Assembly: GCA_028278345.1 (NCBI GenBank)
Contig: JANQEL010000260.1
Location: 1 to 52,228, forward strand
Length of the DNA: 52,228 bases
Direction of reading: 5' to 3'
Source: Myxococcota bacterium
Lineage (GTDB): Bacteria > Myxococcota_A > UBA9160 > UBA4427
Both the position numbers and the translations under genes were made by a program. Positions 1 through 7,757 of the stretch are shown in pieces (the stretch's first letter is position 1; every line of letters begins with the position of its first letter). The notes beneath the pieces were generated by a model, which saw only the letters and a list, made by a program, of their open reading frames with translations, was not told the origin of the DNA and did not search any database.

Positions 1-2123
1 ACGACCCACGGCCTCGGGTCGAGGTCGCGCGGCGGCGTGGGGTCACGCGGGTCGAACTCGCCGGTCGGCACGTACGAGCAACCCTGATAGCAGGTGCCCG
101 TGAGACCGACCGAACCGCTACCGCCATCCGACTTGAAGGAGATGAACGCCTGGTGAACGCCGGCCTGACCGGGGTGGTAGACCACGCGCACGGTTTCCAT
201 CTGCCCGGGTTCGAGATGACAGGTACTGGGCGCCGGCGTCGCGAACGAACCGCCGCAATCCGAACCGATCACGCTGAACCAGGAACCGTTGGCGCCACCG
301 ATCGTGATCGAGCCGCGATCGAGGGGAGCCGAACCGGTATTGGTGATCAGGAAGTGCTTCTGCCAGTAGCTGGTCGTGTATCCGGTTCCGCGGTAGAAGG
401 TGAGATGGGAAGGCAGGACGTCGAGGTCCGGTGCCACGCCGTTGGCATAGAGGTATGCCACGGCCTCGTGCAGGGCGAGGCCTGCGTCGGAGGACTCCAT
501 CACGAACTGCGCCTGGAGCGGACCCACGTAGGCCGGAGTCACCATCAGCTCGACGGGGACACCCGCACCGGCGGGCAGCACGAACGGCGGTTCCACGCCT
601 TCGGGCAGGGTGAAGGCGAACTGGTCGGCGTCGCGACCCTCGATGTGAAGGGCTTCGACGACGCCACTGGTGAGGCCCGGGTTCTCGATCCACAGGCTCG
701 ACTCCACGGCGGTCACACCCACCGGCGTTTCACGGAAGTCCACTACACCGGGGTCGAGCACGAGCGAGGCCGAGGTGCTGCCGAAGAGCGGCGCCGAGAG
801 CGTGAACTCGATGAAGAACGCTTGGCCCGGCTGGACGGGAACGGGATCGTTCGCGGCCAGCGTTCGGAAGGATGCGCGCCATTCGACCTTCTCCGTCATT
901 CGCCCCGTGATACTCGGGGCCAACGCGTAGGTCGGGGTCGCGAGGATGTTGCAGCCCTCGAGGTACATCGTGCCGTCGCCGTCGGGGTCGCCGGCTTCGT
1001 TCGTGCTGCAGCCCTCGTTGTAGGGCAGGGCCGTCTGCGGGCCGAGATCGCCGACCTCGACGACGCGCAGCTTGCGCACGCGCACGTAATCGCGCTCGTG
1101 TTCGGGAACGGGCTCCGAGCCATCCTGAACGAAGAAGCGCACGGCGTCGACGTTCACGCGCGGGGCGTAGTTCTCGCGCCAGAAGGGGCCGGCGATATCG
1201 ACTGCGCCGTAGGAATTCACGCTATCGACCTTCCAGCTCCAGCTGTGGACGTAGCGCTCGAGGTCGTCGTCGTACTCGGTGCCCCGGTAGATGAGGGGGC
1301 GCGCGATGCGACGCTCGCCACCGACGAGCTTGAGATGGGGGAGCAGCTCGCGGGCTTCGGAGGTGAGGCCCATCGAGTTGTTCGGACTCATGGTTTCGCT
1401 GTTCACCACCTGCACGACGTAGCTCACGTCTTCGTCCGGTACGTGCGCGGGCGAACCCTGGATCACGCAGAACGGGGAGAAGGAACCGTCCTTGCCGTCG
1501 ACGATCTGCTCCGTCGGGGTGACCGAATGGAGGGTGCTGGGGCGCACGCCGTCGCATGCGGCGTAGGGGTTGCGGGCTTCGTCGTTCCCCTCGTAGGCCG
1601 AGAGCGCGACCGTGATCGGGATCTGGTACCCGTACTTCACCGGTTCGTCGTCGACGGTGAGGAGTTCTCGCGTCACGGGATGGTTGAAGGCGCCGTTGCC
1701 ACCACACATGCCGAGTTCATCGAGGTTCGCCTCGTGTTCACCGACGCTGAACTCCTGGACGATCGCTTCGAAGGAGAGGATGGGAAAGCCATCGCGCTCG
1801 ACGAAGAGGCAGTCGCTCGCGCGCAGTTCGCGCAGGCGATCCGAATCGATCATCGAGTGGAAGAGTTCGCTCGTCAGTTCGCTGAAATCCTCGCCGCCAT
1901 CGCTGTAGTACGCCTTGCCGTCGCGCTCGACCCAGGCGGGGCCCTGTTGCTGAAGCGTCGTCAAGGCGTCGGCATCGGCTCGCAACTTGTCGTTGAAGCG
2001 CGCTTCGCCCGAGAGTTCGAGATCGGTGAAGCGTTGGCAGCCCACTGCACCCAACGTGAGCAGTGCGATGAGGGATGTGTGAATGATCGCCCTTGCGGCG
2101 TAGGGGGTATTGATTCGCGCCAT
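1..2123 (-). CDS. Large lipoprotein with choice-of-anchor D (ASPM/SPD-2/Hydin-like) domains, 3' end outside window
   Basis: The reading frame is open from an ATG at 2123 to the left edge, giving about 707 residues with no stop, so the C-terminus is missing. A GGAGGG ribosome site lies about 8 nt before the ATG and an in-frame stop lies farther upstream, which fixes the start. The N-terminus has a hydrophobic stretch (LIALLTLGAVGC) ending in a lipobox-like cysteine near residue 28, so I infer a lipid-anchored exported protein. The second half has beta-sandwich segments of the type 'LDPGVVDFRETPVG...ESSLWIENPG', with a second copy near 'LDVLPSHLTFYRGTGYTTSYW'. These are typical of choice-of-anchor D or abnormal-spindle-like repeats, which usually mediate surface binding. 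I recognise no catalytic motif. The substrate or partner is unknown. Confidence 0.8.
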   Translation of the reverse strand, partial: MARINTPYAARAIIHTSLIALLTLGAVGCQRFTDLELSGEARFNDKLRADADALTTLQQQGPAWVERDGKAYYSDGGEDFSELTSELFHSMIDSDRLRELRASDCLFVERDGFPILSFEAIVQEFSVGEHEANLDELGMCGGNGAFNHPVTRELLTVDDEPVKYGYQIPITVALSAYEGNDEARNPYAACDGVRPSTLHSVTPTEQIVDGKDGSFSPFCVIQGSPAHVPDEDVSYVVQVVNSETMSPNNSMGLTSEARELLPHLKLVGGERRIARPLIYRGTEYDDDLERYVHSWSWKVDSVNSYGAVDIAGPFWRENYAPRVNVDAVRFFVQDGSEPVPEHERDYVRVRKLRVVEVGDLGPQTALPYNEGCSTNEAGDPDGDGTMYLEGCNILATPTYALAPSITGRMTEKVEWRASFRTLAANDPVPVQPGQAFFIEFTLSAPLFGSTSASLVLDPGVVDFRETPVGVTAVESSLWIENPGLTSGVVEALHIEGRDADQFAFTLPEGVEPPFVLPAGAGVPVELMVTPAYVGPLQAQFVMESSDAGLALHEAVAYLYANGVAPDLDVLPSHLTFYRGTGYTTSYWQKHFLITNTGSAPLDRGSITIGGANGSWFSVIGSDCGGSFATPAPSTCHLEPGQMETVRVVYHPGQAGVHQAFISFKSDGGSGSVGLTGTCYQGCSYVPTGEFDPRDPTPPRDLDPRPWV

Positions 2124-2142
2124 GATCGCGCCCTCCGAAGGA

Positions 2143-2216
2143 AGCCCGGATACGCGAAACAAATTGCGACCGGGCTCTGATGGGTGCGCGATCGCCGGCC
2201 GAAGGTTCCGGCCGGC
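2143..2216 (-). promoter_or_regulatory. Two hairpins in the leader of the choice-of-anchor lipoprotein gene
   Basis: In the leader between the upstream region and the GGAGGG ribosome site there are two perfect stems. One is GCCGGCCG paired with CGGCCGGC (2194-2216, 7-nt loop). The other is AGCCCGG paired with CCGGGCT (2143-2176, 20-nt loop), ending a few bases before the ribosome site. Neither has a T-tract. They could be an RNA leader structure or operators. I do not recognise a known riboswitch. Confidence 0.4.
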
Positions 2217-2324
2217 TCATGAACCTCGACGTTCTCGCTGCGAACGAGAGCGTGCACGGAAAACACACGAAACCCGTTGGGGTACGAGGGGCGCGCTCTC
2301 GGCCGCGAACCGGGGCTTCCGCGA

Positions 2325-3176
2325 CTACGTGAAGTCGCTCACCCAGCGTTCGAGGGGCACCGAGAAGCCAGCGGCGTTGCGATGCCCGCCGCCGCCCAGC
2401 GATGTGGCGATCTTGGAGACGTCGAGATCGCCGATCGAGTAGAGCGTCGCGTGCATCACACCGCCCTGCATGCGATAGACGCAGCCCCAGGCTCGCTCGT
2501 ACTTGCGGCGCTTCGCGAGTTCATGGCCAATCGCGCTGCGGTTCACGCTCGCGTTCACGGCTTCGATCGGATGACCGTCGACGTGGATCACGTCGGGATG
2601 CTGGATCGCGCGCTGCACCTCGGCCTGGTTCGCGCGCACGATCGATTCGCCTTCGCGCACGAGTTCTTCGGGCGCCCGCAGGGCGAGCTGCTCCCAGGTC
2701 TCGAAGTCGCGCGGATAGCTCGCGATCGCGGCGTTCACCTCTTCGGAGCCGGTGAGTTTCCAGTTCCACAGGTCCTGGTCTTCCACATACTGGAGAAGGG
2801 CGGGGGTGGGTTCGTCGGGGTGGAAGTACTGCCAGGCGAGTACGGCTCCCGAGTGATCGAGGTCGAAGTGGATCTCATGGCCGGCATCTTCGATGCGGTT
2901 GACCACCGCGGGATCACCGTGGTAGCGAAGCTGCGCCGAGACGTGGTGGTCGAGCACGACGATGTGATCCGCCACCTCGTCGAGCTGCTGCAGGGTCGCG
3001 TTGTCGACCGCGATGTCGACGAACACCACCAGCGCCCCCTCGAGTTCGTCGAAGGGCAGGGGATCGTCGTGGGAGCGCGCGATGTAGCGCGCATCCTCGC
3101 CCCAGGCGCGGCGCACGGACCAGACGGCGCCGAAGCCGTCGGGGCAGCCGGCGTGGTAGAAACAGACGCGTTTCAT
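2325..3176 (-). CDS. DHH-family phosphoesterase
   Basis: A 283-residue protein of the DHH/DHHA1 phosphoesterase superfamily, which hydrolyses phosphodiester bonds in small nucleotides or oligonucleotides using Mn2+. Visible motifs are HAGCPDGFGA (residues 8-17, metal-binding Asp13), FVDIAV (Asp54), LDHH (76-78, the family signature) and a C-terminal GGGGH (about 261-265) of the DHHA1 substrate-binding domain. The compact two-domain layout resembles stand-alone oligoribonuclease or pAp-phosphatase-like members rather than RecJ. The frame is open 60 codons further upstream, but similarity begins at MKRVCFYH, so I use this ATG. There is no Shine-Dalgarno; a TATGCT hexamer sits 6 nt before the ATG, suggesting a leaderless transcript. 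It is divergent from pabB. The exact substrate is not predictable. Confidence 0.88.
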   Translation of the reverse strand: MKRVCFYHAGCPDGFGAVWSVRRAWGEDARYIARSHDDPLPFDELEGALVVFVDIAVDNATLQQLDEVADHIVVLDHHVSAQLRYHGDPAVVNRIEDAGHEIHFDLDHSGAVLAWQYFHPDEPTPALLQYVEDQDLWNWKLTGSEEVNAAIASYPRDFETWEQLALRAPEELVREGESIVRANQAEVQRAIQHPDVIHVDGHPIEAVNASVNRSAIGHELAKRRKYERAWGCVYRMQGGVMHATLYSIGDLDVSKIATSLGGGGHRNAAGFSVPLERWVSDFT

Positions 3177-3182
3177 GTGGCG

Positions 3183-3188
3183 AGCATA
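3183..3188 (-). promoter_or_regulatory. Putative -10 hexamer TATGCT of the DHH gene
   Basis: Minus-strand TATGCT is followed by exactly 6 nt and then the ATG at 3176, and no ribosome site is present. This geometry would place transcription start on the A of the start codon. The same spacing recurs before the genes starting at 13425 and 33886. No clear -35 is visible. Confidence 0.4.
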
Positions 3189-3349
3189 ACGCGTCGTCGT
3201 CGCTGGGGGGTTGGCTCGTGCGCCCGGGCGCCGCGATCGGGCTTTCGTCGCCACACCACGCGCGTGAGCTTCCTTCACCCCGTTGCAGCCCGTGTGCAAG
3301 TGATCGGGACGCCACCCTTTGGTAGGGTTCGCGCCTGCCGGGAGTTTCC

Positions 3350-4879
3350 ATGTCAATGGTCAGCGCGCTAGCGATTCGCGAATTGACCGATGCGGTCGAC
3401 CCGCGCCCCGGCGTCGTGGTGCGGCTCTTCGAACGCCTGCGCGAGCAGAGCACACCGTGGTTGCTCGATAGCGAGACCTCCGAGGGTGCGAACGCGCGCT
3501 TCTCCTTCGTGGGCGCGGACCCCTACCTCGTGATGCGCGCGTGGGGAAGGCATTGTCGCTTCGAGACGCGGCGCGCGGTCGTGCCCGGGAGCGAGGTCGG
3601 AACCCGCGAAGTCGAAGGGGACGCGCTCGACCTCGCGATCGATGCGATTCCGCATCTCGGGGATGTCGACCGGGTCGCGGCGATGTTCGATCGAGTCCCA
3701 CCGCTGCTGGCCGGCGCGGTCGGCTACTTCGGCTACGAGCTGGGCCAGAGCTGCGAGCCGGTTCACCTCTCAGCGCGAGACGACTTCTCCCTGCCCGATC
3801 TCCTTCTTCTATACAACGACCGCATCGCGGTGATCGATCATCAGCTCGCACGGGTCTTCGCCATCGGGCTCGGGTTCGCCGGATGCGAGTCGGATGCGAA
3901 TGCGCGCGCCGAACAGGCGTCGATCGAGTTGGAGCGCACCTTCGTTACGCGTGCTCCATGCGACGCCGGCACTACACGGAAGCTCTCGACCCCCGCCGCG
4001 CGTTGGGTGCTCGATCGCGACCCGCCGCCGGATGCGGAAGAATCCCTCGGTAGCGAGCACTATGCCGAGGCCGTCGAGGCGGTCCGCAGCGAGATCGCCG
4101 CGGGCAACGTCTACCAGGCCAACCTCACCCAGCGCATCGACCTCAATGCCCCGGACTGCGATGGCGGGAACCAGTCGGAGATCGGCTGGTCGCTCCACCG
4201 CGCCTTGCGCGAGATCAATCCCGCGCCCTTCGCCGCCTACTTCTCCCTCCCCGAAGTGGAGATCGTGAGCAGTTCGCCCGAGCGCTTCCTGCGACTCGAC
4301 CCGGATCGCAGGGTCGAGAGTCGGCCCATCAAGGGCACACGTCGCCGCGGCGCATCCCCTGAAGAAGACGCACTGCTCGCGAAGGAGCTCGAGGCTTCGC
4401 CGAAGGATCGCGCCGAGAACCTCATGATCGTCGATCTCGTGCGCAACGATCTGGGACGCGTGTGTGAGACCGGTTCGGTCGAAGTGCCTGATCTCATGGC
4501 GATCGAACCCTACGCGACGGTCCACCAGATGGTCTCGACCGTGCGCGGGAAGCTGCGCGCCGATCGCGACCGCGCGGATTTGCTGCGCGCGACCTTTCCG
4601 CCGGGTTCGATGACGGGTGCGCCGAAGATCGCCGCGATGGAGATCATCGATCGCATCGAACCCGTACGCCGCGGCATCTACTCCGGTGCGATCGGATACC
4701 TCGACGCGCGGGGCGGGCTCGATCTCTCGGTCGTGATCCGCACCCTGCTCGTGCGCGAGGGCCGAGTCCACATGCACGGCGGTGGTGCCGTGGTGAGCGA
4801 CTCCGAACCGGAAGCCGAGTACCGCGAAGCCCTCGACAAGGTGCGAGCCCTGCTGGCCGCCCTGGCGTGTTGCGAATGA
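3350..4879 (+). CDS. pabB: Aminodeoxychorismate synthase component I
   Basis: A 509-residue chorismate-binding enzyme of the TrpE/PabB family. PabB converts chorismate plus ammonia to 4-amino-4-deoxychorismate for folate synthesis, with ammonia normally supplied by PabA. The motif RPIKGTRRRG (catalytic-type Lys328) has the PIKGT lysine of PabB where TrpE usually has PIAGT, which favours PabB. The C-terminal block PPGSMTGAPK followed by YSGAIGYLD is the chorismate-binding core, and the N-terminal 'PWLLDSE' region is the family's first domain. A GGGAG ribosome site precedes the ATG. The gene overlaps the next by ATGA, so the two are translationally coupled. No pabA or pabC lies nearby. Confidence 0.93.
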   Translation: MSMVSALAIRELTDAVDPRPGVVVRLFERLREQSTPWLLDSETSEGANARFSFVGADPYLVMRAWGRHCRFETRRAVVPGSEVGTREVEGDALDLAIDAIPHLGDVDRVAAMFDRVPPLLAGAVGYFGYELGQSCEPVHLSARDDFSLPDLLLLYNDRIAVIDHQLARVFAIGLGFAGCESDANARAEQASIELERTFVTRAPCDAGTTRKLSTPAARWVLDRDPPPDAEESLGSEHYAEAVEAVRSEIAAGNVYQANLTQRIDLNAPDCDGGNQSEIGWSLHRALREINPAPFAAYFSLPEVEIVSSSPERFLRLDPDRRVESRPIKGTRRRGASPEEDALLAKELEASPKDRAENLMIVDLVRNDLGRVCETGSVEVPDLMAIEPYATVHQMVSTVRGKLRADRDRADLLRATFPPGSMTGAPKIAAMEIIDRIEPVRRGIYSGAIGYLDARGGLDLSVVIRTLLVREGRVHMHGGGAVVSDSEPEAEYREALDKVRALLAALACCE

Positions 4880-5505
4880 ACACGTCGAACCGCCGCATCT
4901 ACATCGACATCGACGATGTGCTCTCGCACACGATCGCGCGCCTCGGTCAGTTGCTGCATCAGCACTTCGACAAGCGCGTGCCCTACGAGGAGATCACCGA
5001 GTTCGATCTCGCTCGCTCGTTTGGTCTCGAAGAAGAAGAGGTCGAACGTTTCCTCGAGATCGCCCACGAACCCGACGCGATCCGTTCGATTGCGCTGGTC
5101 GAAGGCGCGCGTCCCGCCCTCGAGGGTTGGTCACGAGCGGGCTACGAGATCCATCTCCTCACCGGCCGCCCACCCTTCACCGAAGACGCGACCCGCGCCT
5201 GGCTCGAACAACACGCGATCCCCCACGTCCAACTCGACTTCGTCGACAAGTACGGCCGCGCCCACGCCTGGGGCGAAGACGTCGAAGTGCTCGACCTCGA
5301 CGACGTACGCCAACTCGAGTTCTGCCTGGCCGTCGAAGACTCCCTCGAGGTCGCCGTCTTCCTCGCCGCCGAACTCGAAGTCGAAGTCGCGCTGATCGAC
5401 CACCCGTGGAACCGCGATCCATCGCGGATTCCAGACCGCGCGCGTGAGCGCATCGTGCGCTGTCGGGGCTGGAGTGAGGTCGTGGCTCGCTTCCCCGATC
5501 CCTGA
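4876..5505 (+). CDS. HAD-superfamily 5'(3')-deoxyribonucleotidase-like protein
   Basis: A 209-residue HAD phosphatase resembling the NT5C-type 5'(3')-deoxyribonucleotidases, which dephosphorylate nucleotides. It starts with the motif-I sequence YIDIDDVL (Asp11 and Asp13), followed by LLTGRP (motif II Thr), VDKYGRA (likely Lys of motif III) and VEDSLE (motif IV). The late 'LIDHPWNRD' resembles the 'D-R-P-W-N' signature of this nucleotidase family. The ATG at 4876 overlaps the pabB stop (ATGA); a GTG nine bases earlier is possible but lacks support. Coupling to pabB may only reflect shared expression, as no direct folate link is evident. Confidence 0.8.
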   Translation: MNTSNRRIYIDIDDVLSHTIARLGQLLHQHFDKRVPYEEITEFDLARSFGLEEEEVERFLEIAHEPDAIRSIALVEGARPALEGWSRAGYEIHLLTGRPPFTEDATRAWLEQHAIPHVQLDFVDKYGRAHAWGEDVEVLDLDDVRQLEFCLAVEDSLEVAVFLAAELEVEVALIDHPWNRDPSRIPDRARERIVRCRGWSEVVARFPDP

Positions 5506-5563
5506 TCTTCGCTCGACGCGCACGGGCACGCCTGGTCCCGCCATGCGCAGGCTAGAAGCACTC

Positions 5564-5585
5564 CAACTGGATTCGAATCCAGTTG
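5564..5585. repeat. Perfect 22-bp palindrome between convergent genes
   Basis: CAACTGGATTC is followed directly by its exact reverse complement. It lies in the 95-bp gap between two convergent genes. As RNA it would form a 9-bp stem with a TCGA loop, so a bidirectional terminator is plausible, but there is no T-tract on either side. It could also be a dimeric operator. The core TTCGAAT resembles a tRNA T-loop, but no tRNA can be folded around it. Confidence 0.5.
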
Positions 5586-5600
5586 TCATGGTTCGGCGGC

Positions 5601-6311
5601 TCAGAACTCGAGGCTGCCGTCTCCCAGGTCGGAGAGCGACATCAGGGCGCTGAACACACCGCCGCCGTCGAAGATCACGAAGCGCTCGCCGGATCGGTCG
5701 AAGAGGTAGAACTCGGAGCCTCCGGCTTCGAACGCGAAGCTTGCGCCGACGGCAGGGAAGGGTGCACCACCCCCTCCGAACTCCGTTGCGAACGAAAAGA
5801 CGTTGGACCAGGTGGAAGTGACGAAGTTGTATGCCGCGTAGTTCTCACCGCGTTCATCGAAGAAGATTACCTGGTCGCCAGTGATGAACCCCGCGCTGGG
5901 TCTCGCGAAGGGCGCACCCGGGTACATCGCTGCGAAAGTCGCCGGCGCGGAGAAGTCACCGGTGGCCGTGTCGTAGACGCTGCCGCGCGATCCCGTTTCG
6001 TTGAAGACGACGGCCTCGGTTCCACCGGGGAGCGCCGACCCGGCTCCGACCTCATCGAATGGGTTGTCGTCTCCGAGATCCTCGGTCTCGTCGGAATCAC
6101 TGAACCTGCCCGTCGTGCGATCGAACTCGACGTATCGCTCGCCATCCGTGTTGAAGAGGATGACGGTGTCGCTTCCCGGCACCACGAAGGCCGCGCCGAC
6201 ACCCTGCTCGGGTGAGCCACCGGAGTTCGACTTCCCGCAGCCGAGTGCGACGGATGCGGCGATCAGGAAGAGAAGGGAAAGGTAGACGCTCGAGTCGACG
6301 TGGGTGGACAT
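5601..6311 (-). CDS. Lipoprotein with four internal beta-type repeats, function unknown
   Basis: A 236-residue predicted lipoprotein. The N-terminal helix YLSLLFLIAASVALGC ends in a lipobox (VALGC), followed by a Ser/Gly linker. The rest contains four degenerate repeats of about 45-50 residues. Each has a 'D-x-V-I-L-F-N/D-x-x-G-E-R-Y' strand pair and then a short acidic or Phe-rich turn: DGERYVEFD, TGSRGSVYD, RGENYAAYN, SGERFVIFD. The pattern resembles propeller or hemopexin-like blades, but four short blades would not make a standard propeller. I recognise no family. I chose the ATG at 6311 because the signal peptide starts there; the longer open frame upstream is not signal-like. It is convergent with the nucleotidase gene. 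Confidence 0.7.
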   Translation of the reverse strand: MSTHVDSSVYLSLLFLIAASVALGCGKSNSGGSPEQGVGAAFVVPGSDTVILFNTDGERYVEFDRTTGRFSDSDETEDLGDDNPFDEVGAGSALPGGTEAVVFNETGSRGSVYDTATGDFSAPATFAAMYPGAPFARPSAGFITGDQVIFFDERGENYAAYNFVTSTWSNVFSFATEFGGGGAPFPAVGASFAFEAGGSEFYLFDRSGERFVIFDGGGVFSALMSLSDLGDGSLEF

Positions 6312-6440
6312 GGGCGGGTTCCGTATCGAGTGGGGTAGCGGAGGATCGGACTGCAATGGTGGTCTACATGCGACTGTGTTGCGAGCCCGACGGGCATGAT
6401 GGTTTTCGACAGCGGATTGCGTGCAGAACTCGTGCAATCG

Positions 6441-7403
6441 CTACGCAGGCCGCCGCGCTTCCGCCGCTCGAATGAGCGCAAGCAGCGCGCTGTGAAGCGG
6501 CGCGGGCACGCCGTACTCCGTCGCCAGCTTCGCCACCGCCCCGCAAAGCGCATCGATTTCTGTCTTCCGCCCCGCGCGCAGGTCCATCAGCATCGATGAC
6601 TCGTGCTCGGCGGTGGGGGGAAGCAACTCGCCCCAGAACGTTTCGAGGTAGGCGTTCGCGTTCGACCAGTGGGTTTCGAGGCCGGCCGCGTGCATCACCG
6701 CGAATGTCTCGTGCGCGATCGCTTCCACGATCGAGCGTGTTTCCCTCCGCTCACCGAGTTCGCCGTAGCGAACACCGAGCAGTGCCCCCAGCGGGTTCAG
6801 CAGACCGTTGTAGAGCATCTTGGCCCAGAGGTCCTTCGCGATGTCGTCCGCGATCCGGCACGGGATCCCGCCGCGATCGATTGCTTCACAGAGCGGGGCG
6901 AGGGCACTCGCGTCCACACCTTCGAGATGTCCGACGTGAATGGGCTGCGCGTGCGCGGTGATGCGCACCGAGGTGTCGTCTTCGCGATCGCAGCCGGTGA
7001 TGACGCGCGCGTTGAAGATGTGCTCGCTCGGAATGAACTCGCGAAAGGTCTCCGCGTTTCCCCAGCCGTTCTGGCAGAGCACTACGGCGGGGCGATTCGC
7101 GCACTGCTTCCATACCGGTTCGAGTTCGCGCGCCAGGGCGGGGTTGTCGATCGTCTTCGTGCAGACGAGCCACACGTCGTCGGGTTCGCGGCTGAGATCG
7201 GCGTTGTCGCTCGAGGCTTCGATTCTGGAGGGATCGGCCAGCGCTTCGCCGAACAAGCCCGCGCGCTGCACCCCGTGTTCGCGAAGGGCCTTGGCCTGTT
7301 CCTCGCGTCGGACCAGAAAACGAACCGGCGTTTCACCACCAGCGGCGAGGCTTCCCCCGATCGCAAGGCCCACCCCGCCGGCACCGATCACCGCCACCCG
7401 CAC
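6441..7403 (-). CDS. panE: 2-dehydropantoate 2-reductase family protein
   Basis: A 320-residue ketopantoate reductase-type enzyme. PanE reduces 2-dehydropantoate to pantoate with NADPH in pantothenate and CoA synthesis. The N-terminus VRVAVIGAGGVG carries the Rossmann GxGxxG at residues 7-12. The C-terminal helical domain contains KMLYNGLLNPLGALLG, where the family's catalytic Lys and the following Asn (K-x-x-x-N) are present. The GTG start at 7403 is supported by GGAGG with 9-nt spacing; upstream residues are Arg-rich and not family-like. It is divergent from the carboxylase operon. Many PanE paralogues act on other 2-oxoacids, so the precise substrate is uncertain. Confidence 0.85.
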   Translation of the reverse strand: MRVAVIGAGGVGLAIGGSLAAGGETPVRFLVRREEQAKALREHGVQRAGLFGEALADPSRIEASSDNADLSREPDDVWLVCTKTIDNPALARELEPVWKQCANRPAVVLCQNGWGNAETFREFIPSEHIFNARVITGCDREDDTSVRITAHAQPIHVGHLEGVDASALAPLCEAIDRGGIPCRIADDIAKDLWAKMLYNGLLNPLGALLGVRYGELGERRETRSIVEAIAHETFAVMHAAGLETHWSNANAYLETFWGELLPPTAEHESSMLMDLRAGRKTEIDALCGAVAKLATEYGVPAPLHSALLALIRAAEARRPA

Positions 7404-7757
7404 CCTTCGCTCACCTCCGCTTCGAGTTCGGGCCGGCCGCGACGCCGAACGGCGGCCAAGCTTACTCGCGAATCGCCGGCCGAGGTGGCGGAGCCCCACG
7501 GGGCACGGTCGCACACCCGGCCCAAACCGCTCCGGTTTCCCGACCGGAGCCAGCGATCCGGGCTACATTGCGGCCCGCCGCGTGACCCTCCACACCCCGT
7601 CCGTCTCCGGCGGGGCCCCTCTCGCGATCCCTGCGAGACCCACGTGCGCTCTCAGCCAGACCCCATCGAAGGCAGGGCTGTGCCATGGGCACCCCCTCGA
7701 CTTCCCATCCGCAAGACCCCGCAATCGTCAGCAACCGAGACCAACCATCTGGGACCC
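7404..7757. other. 354-bp divergent intergenic region between panE and the carboxylase operon
   Basis: No credible gene is present; short frames here are antisense-like and Arg/Pro-rich. The panE ribosome site lies at the left end. The main structured element is the hairpin at 7529-7550. A TACATT hexamer near 7562 could be a -10 for the carboxylase operon, which would give a leader of almost 190 nt, but I see no matching -35. Confidence 0.5.
7529..7550. promoter_or_regulatory. 8-bp perfect inverted repeat upstream of acyl-CoA carboxylase operon
   Basis: GCTCCGGT, a 6-nt spacer TTCCCG, then ACCGGAGC. It overlaps a second symmetry (AAACC..GGTTT). It lies about 12 bp before the TACATT hexamer. 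Dyads in this position often bind TetR-, GntR- or similar dimeric regulators. No regulator gene is adjacent, so the binding protein is unknown. Confidence 0.4.

Noticed and set aside
153..2180. A long plus-strand open frame opposite the choice-of-anchor gene
   Set aside because: Its product is His/Arg/Val-rich without domains. The opposite strand has a ribosome site, a lipoprotein signal and clear beta-sandwich repeats, so the plus frame is a GC-driven shadow.
5564..5585. Possible tRNA or tRNA fragment (T-arm-like GGATTCGAATCC)
   Set aside because: No acceptor, D or anticodon arms can be paired on either strand at the right distance. It is better described as a palindrome.
6603..7757. Upstream extension of the carboxyltransferase frame to 938 residues
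   Set aside because: It overlaps panE on the opposite strand and has no carboxyltransferase similarity before the ATG at 7758.
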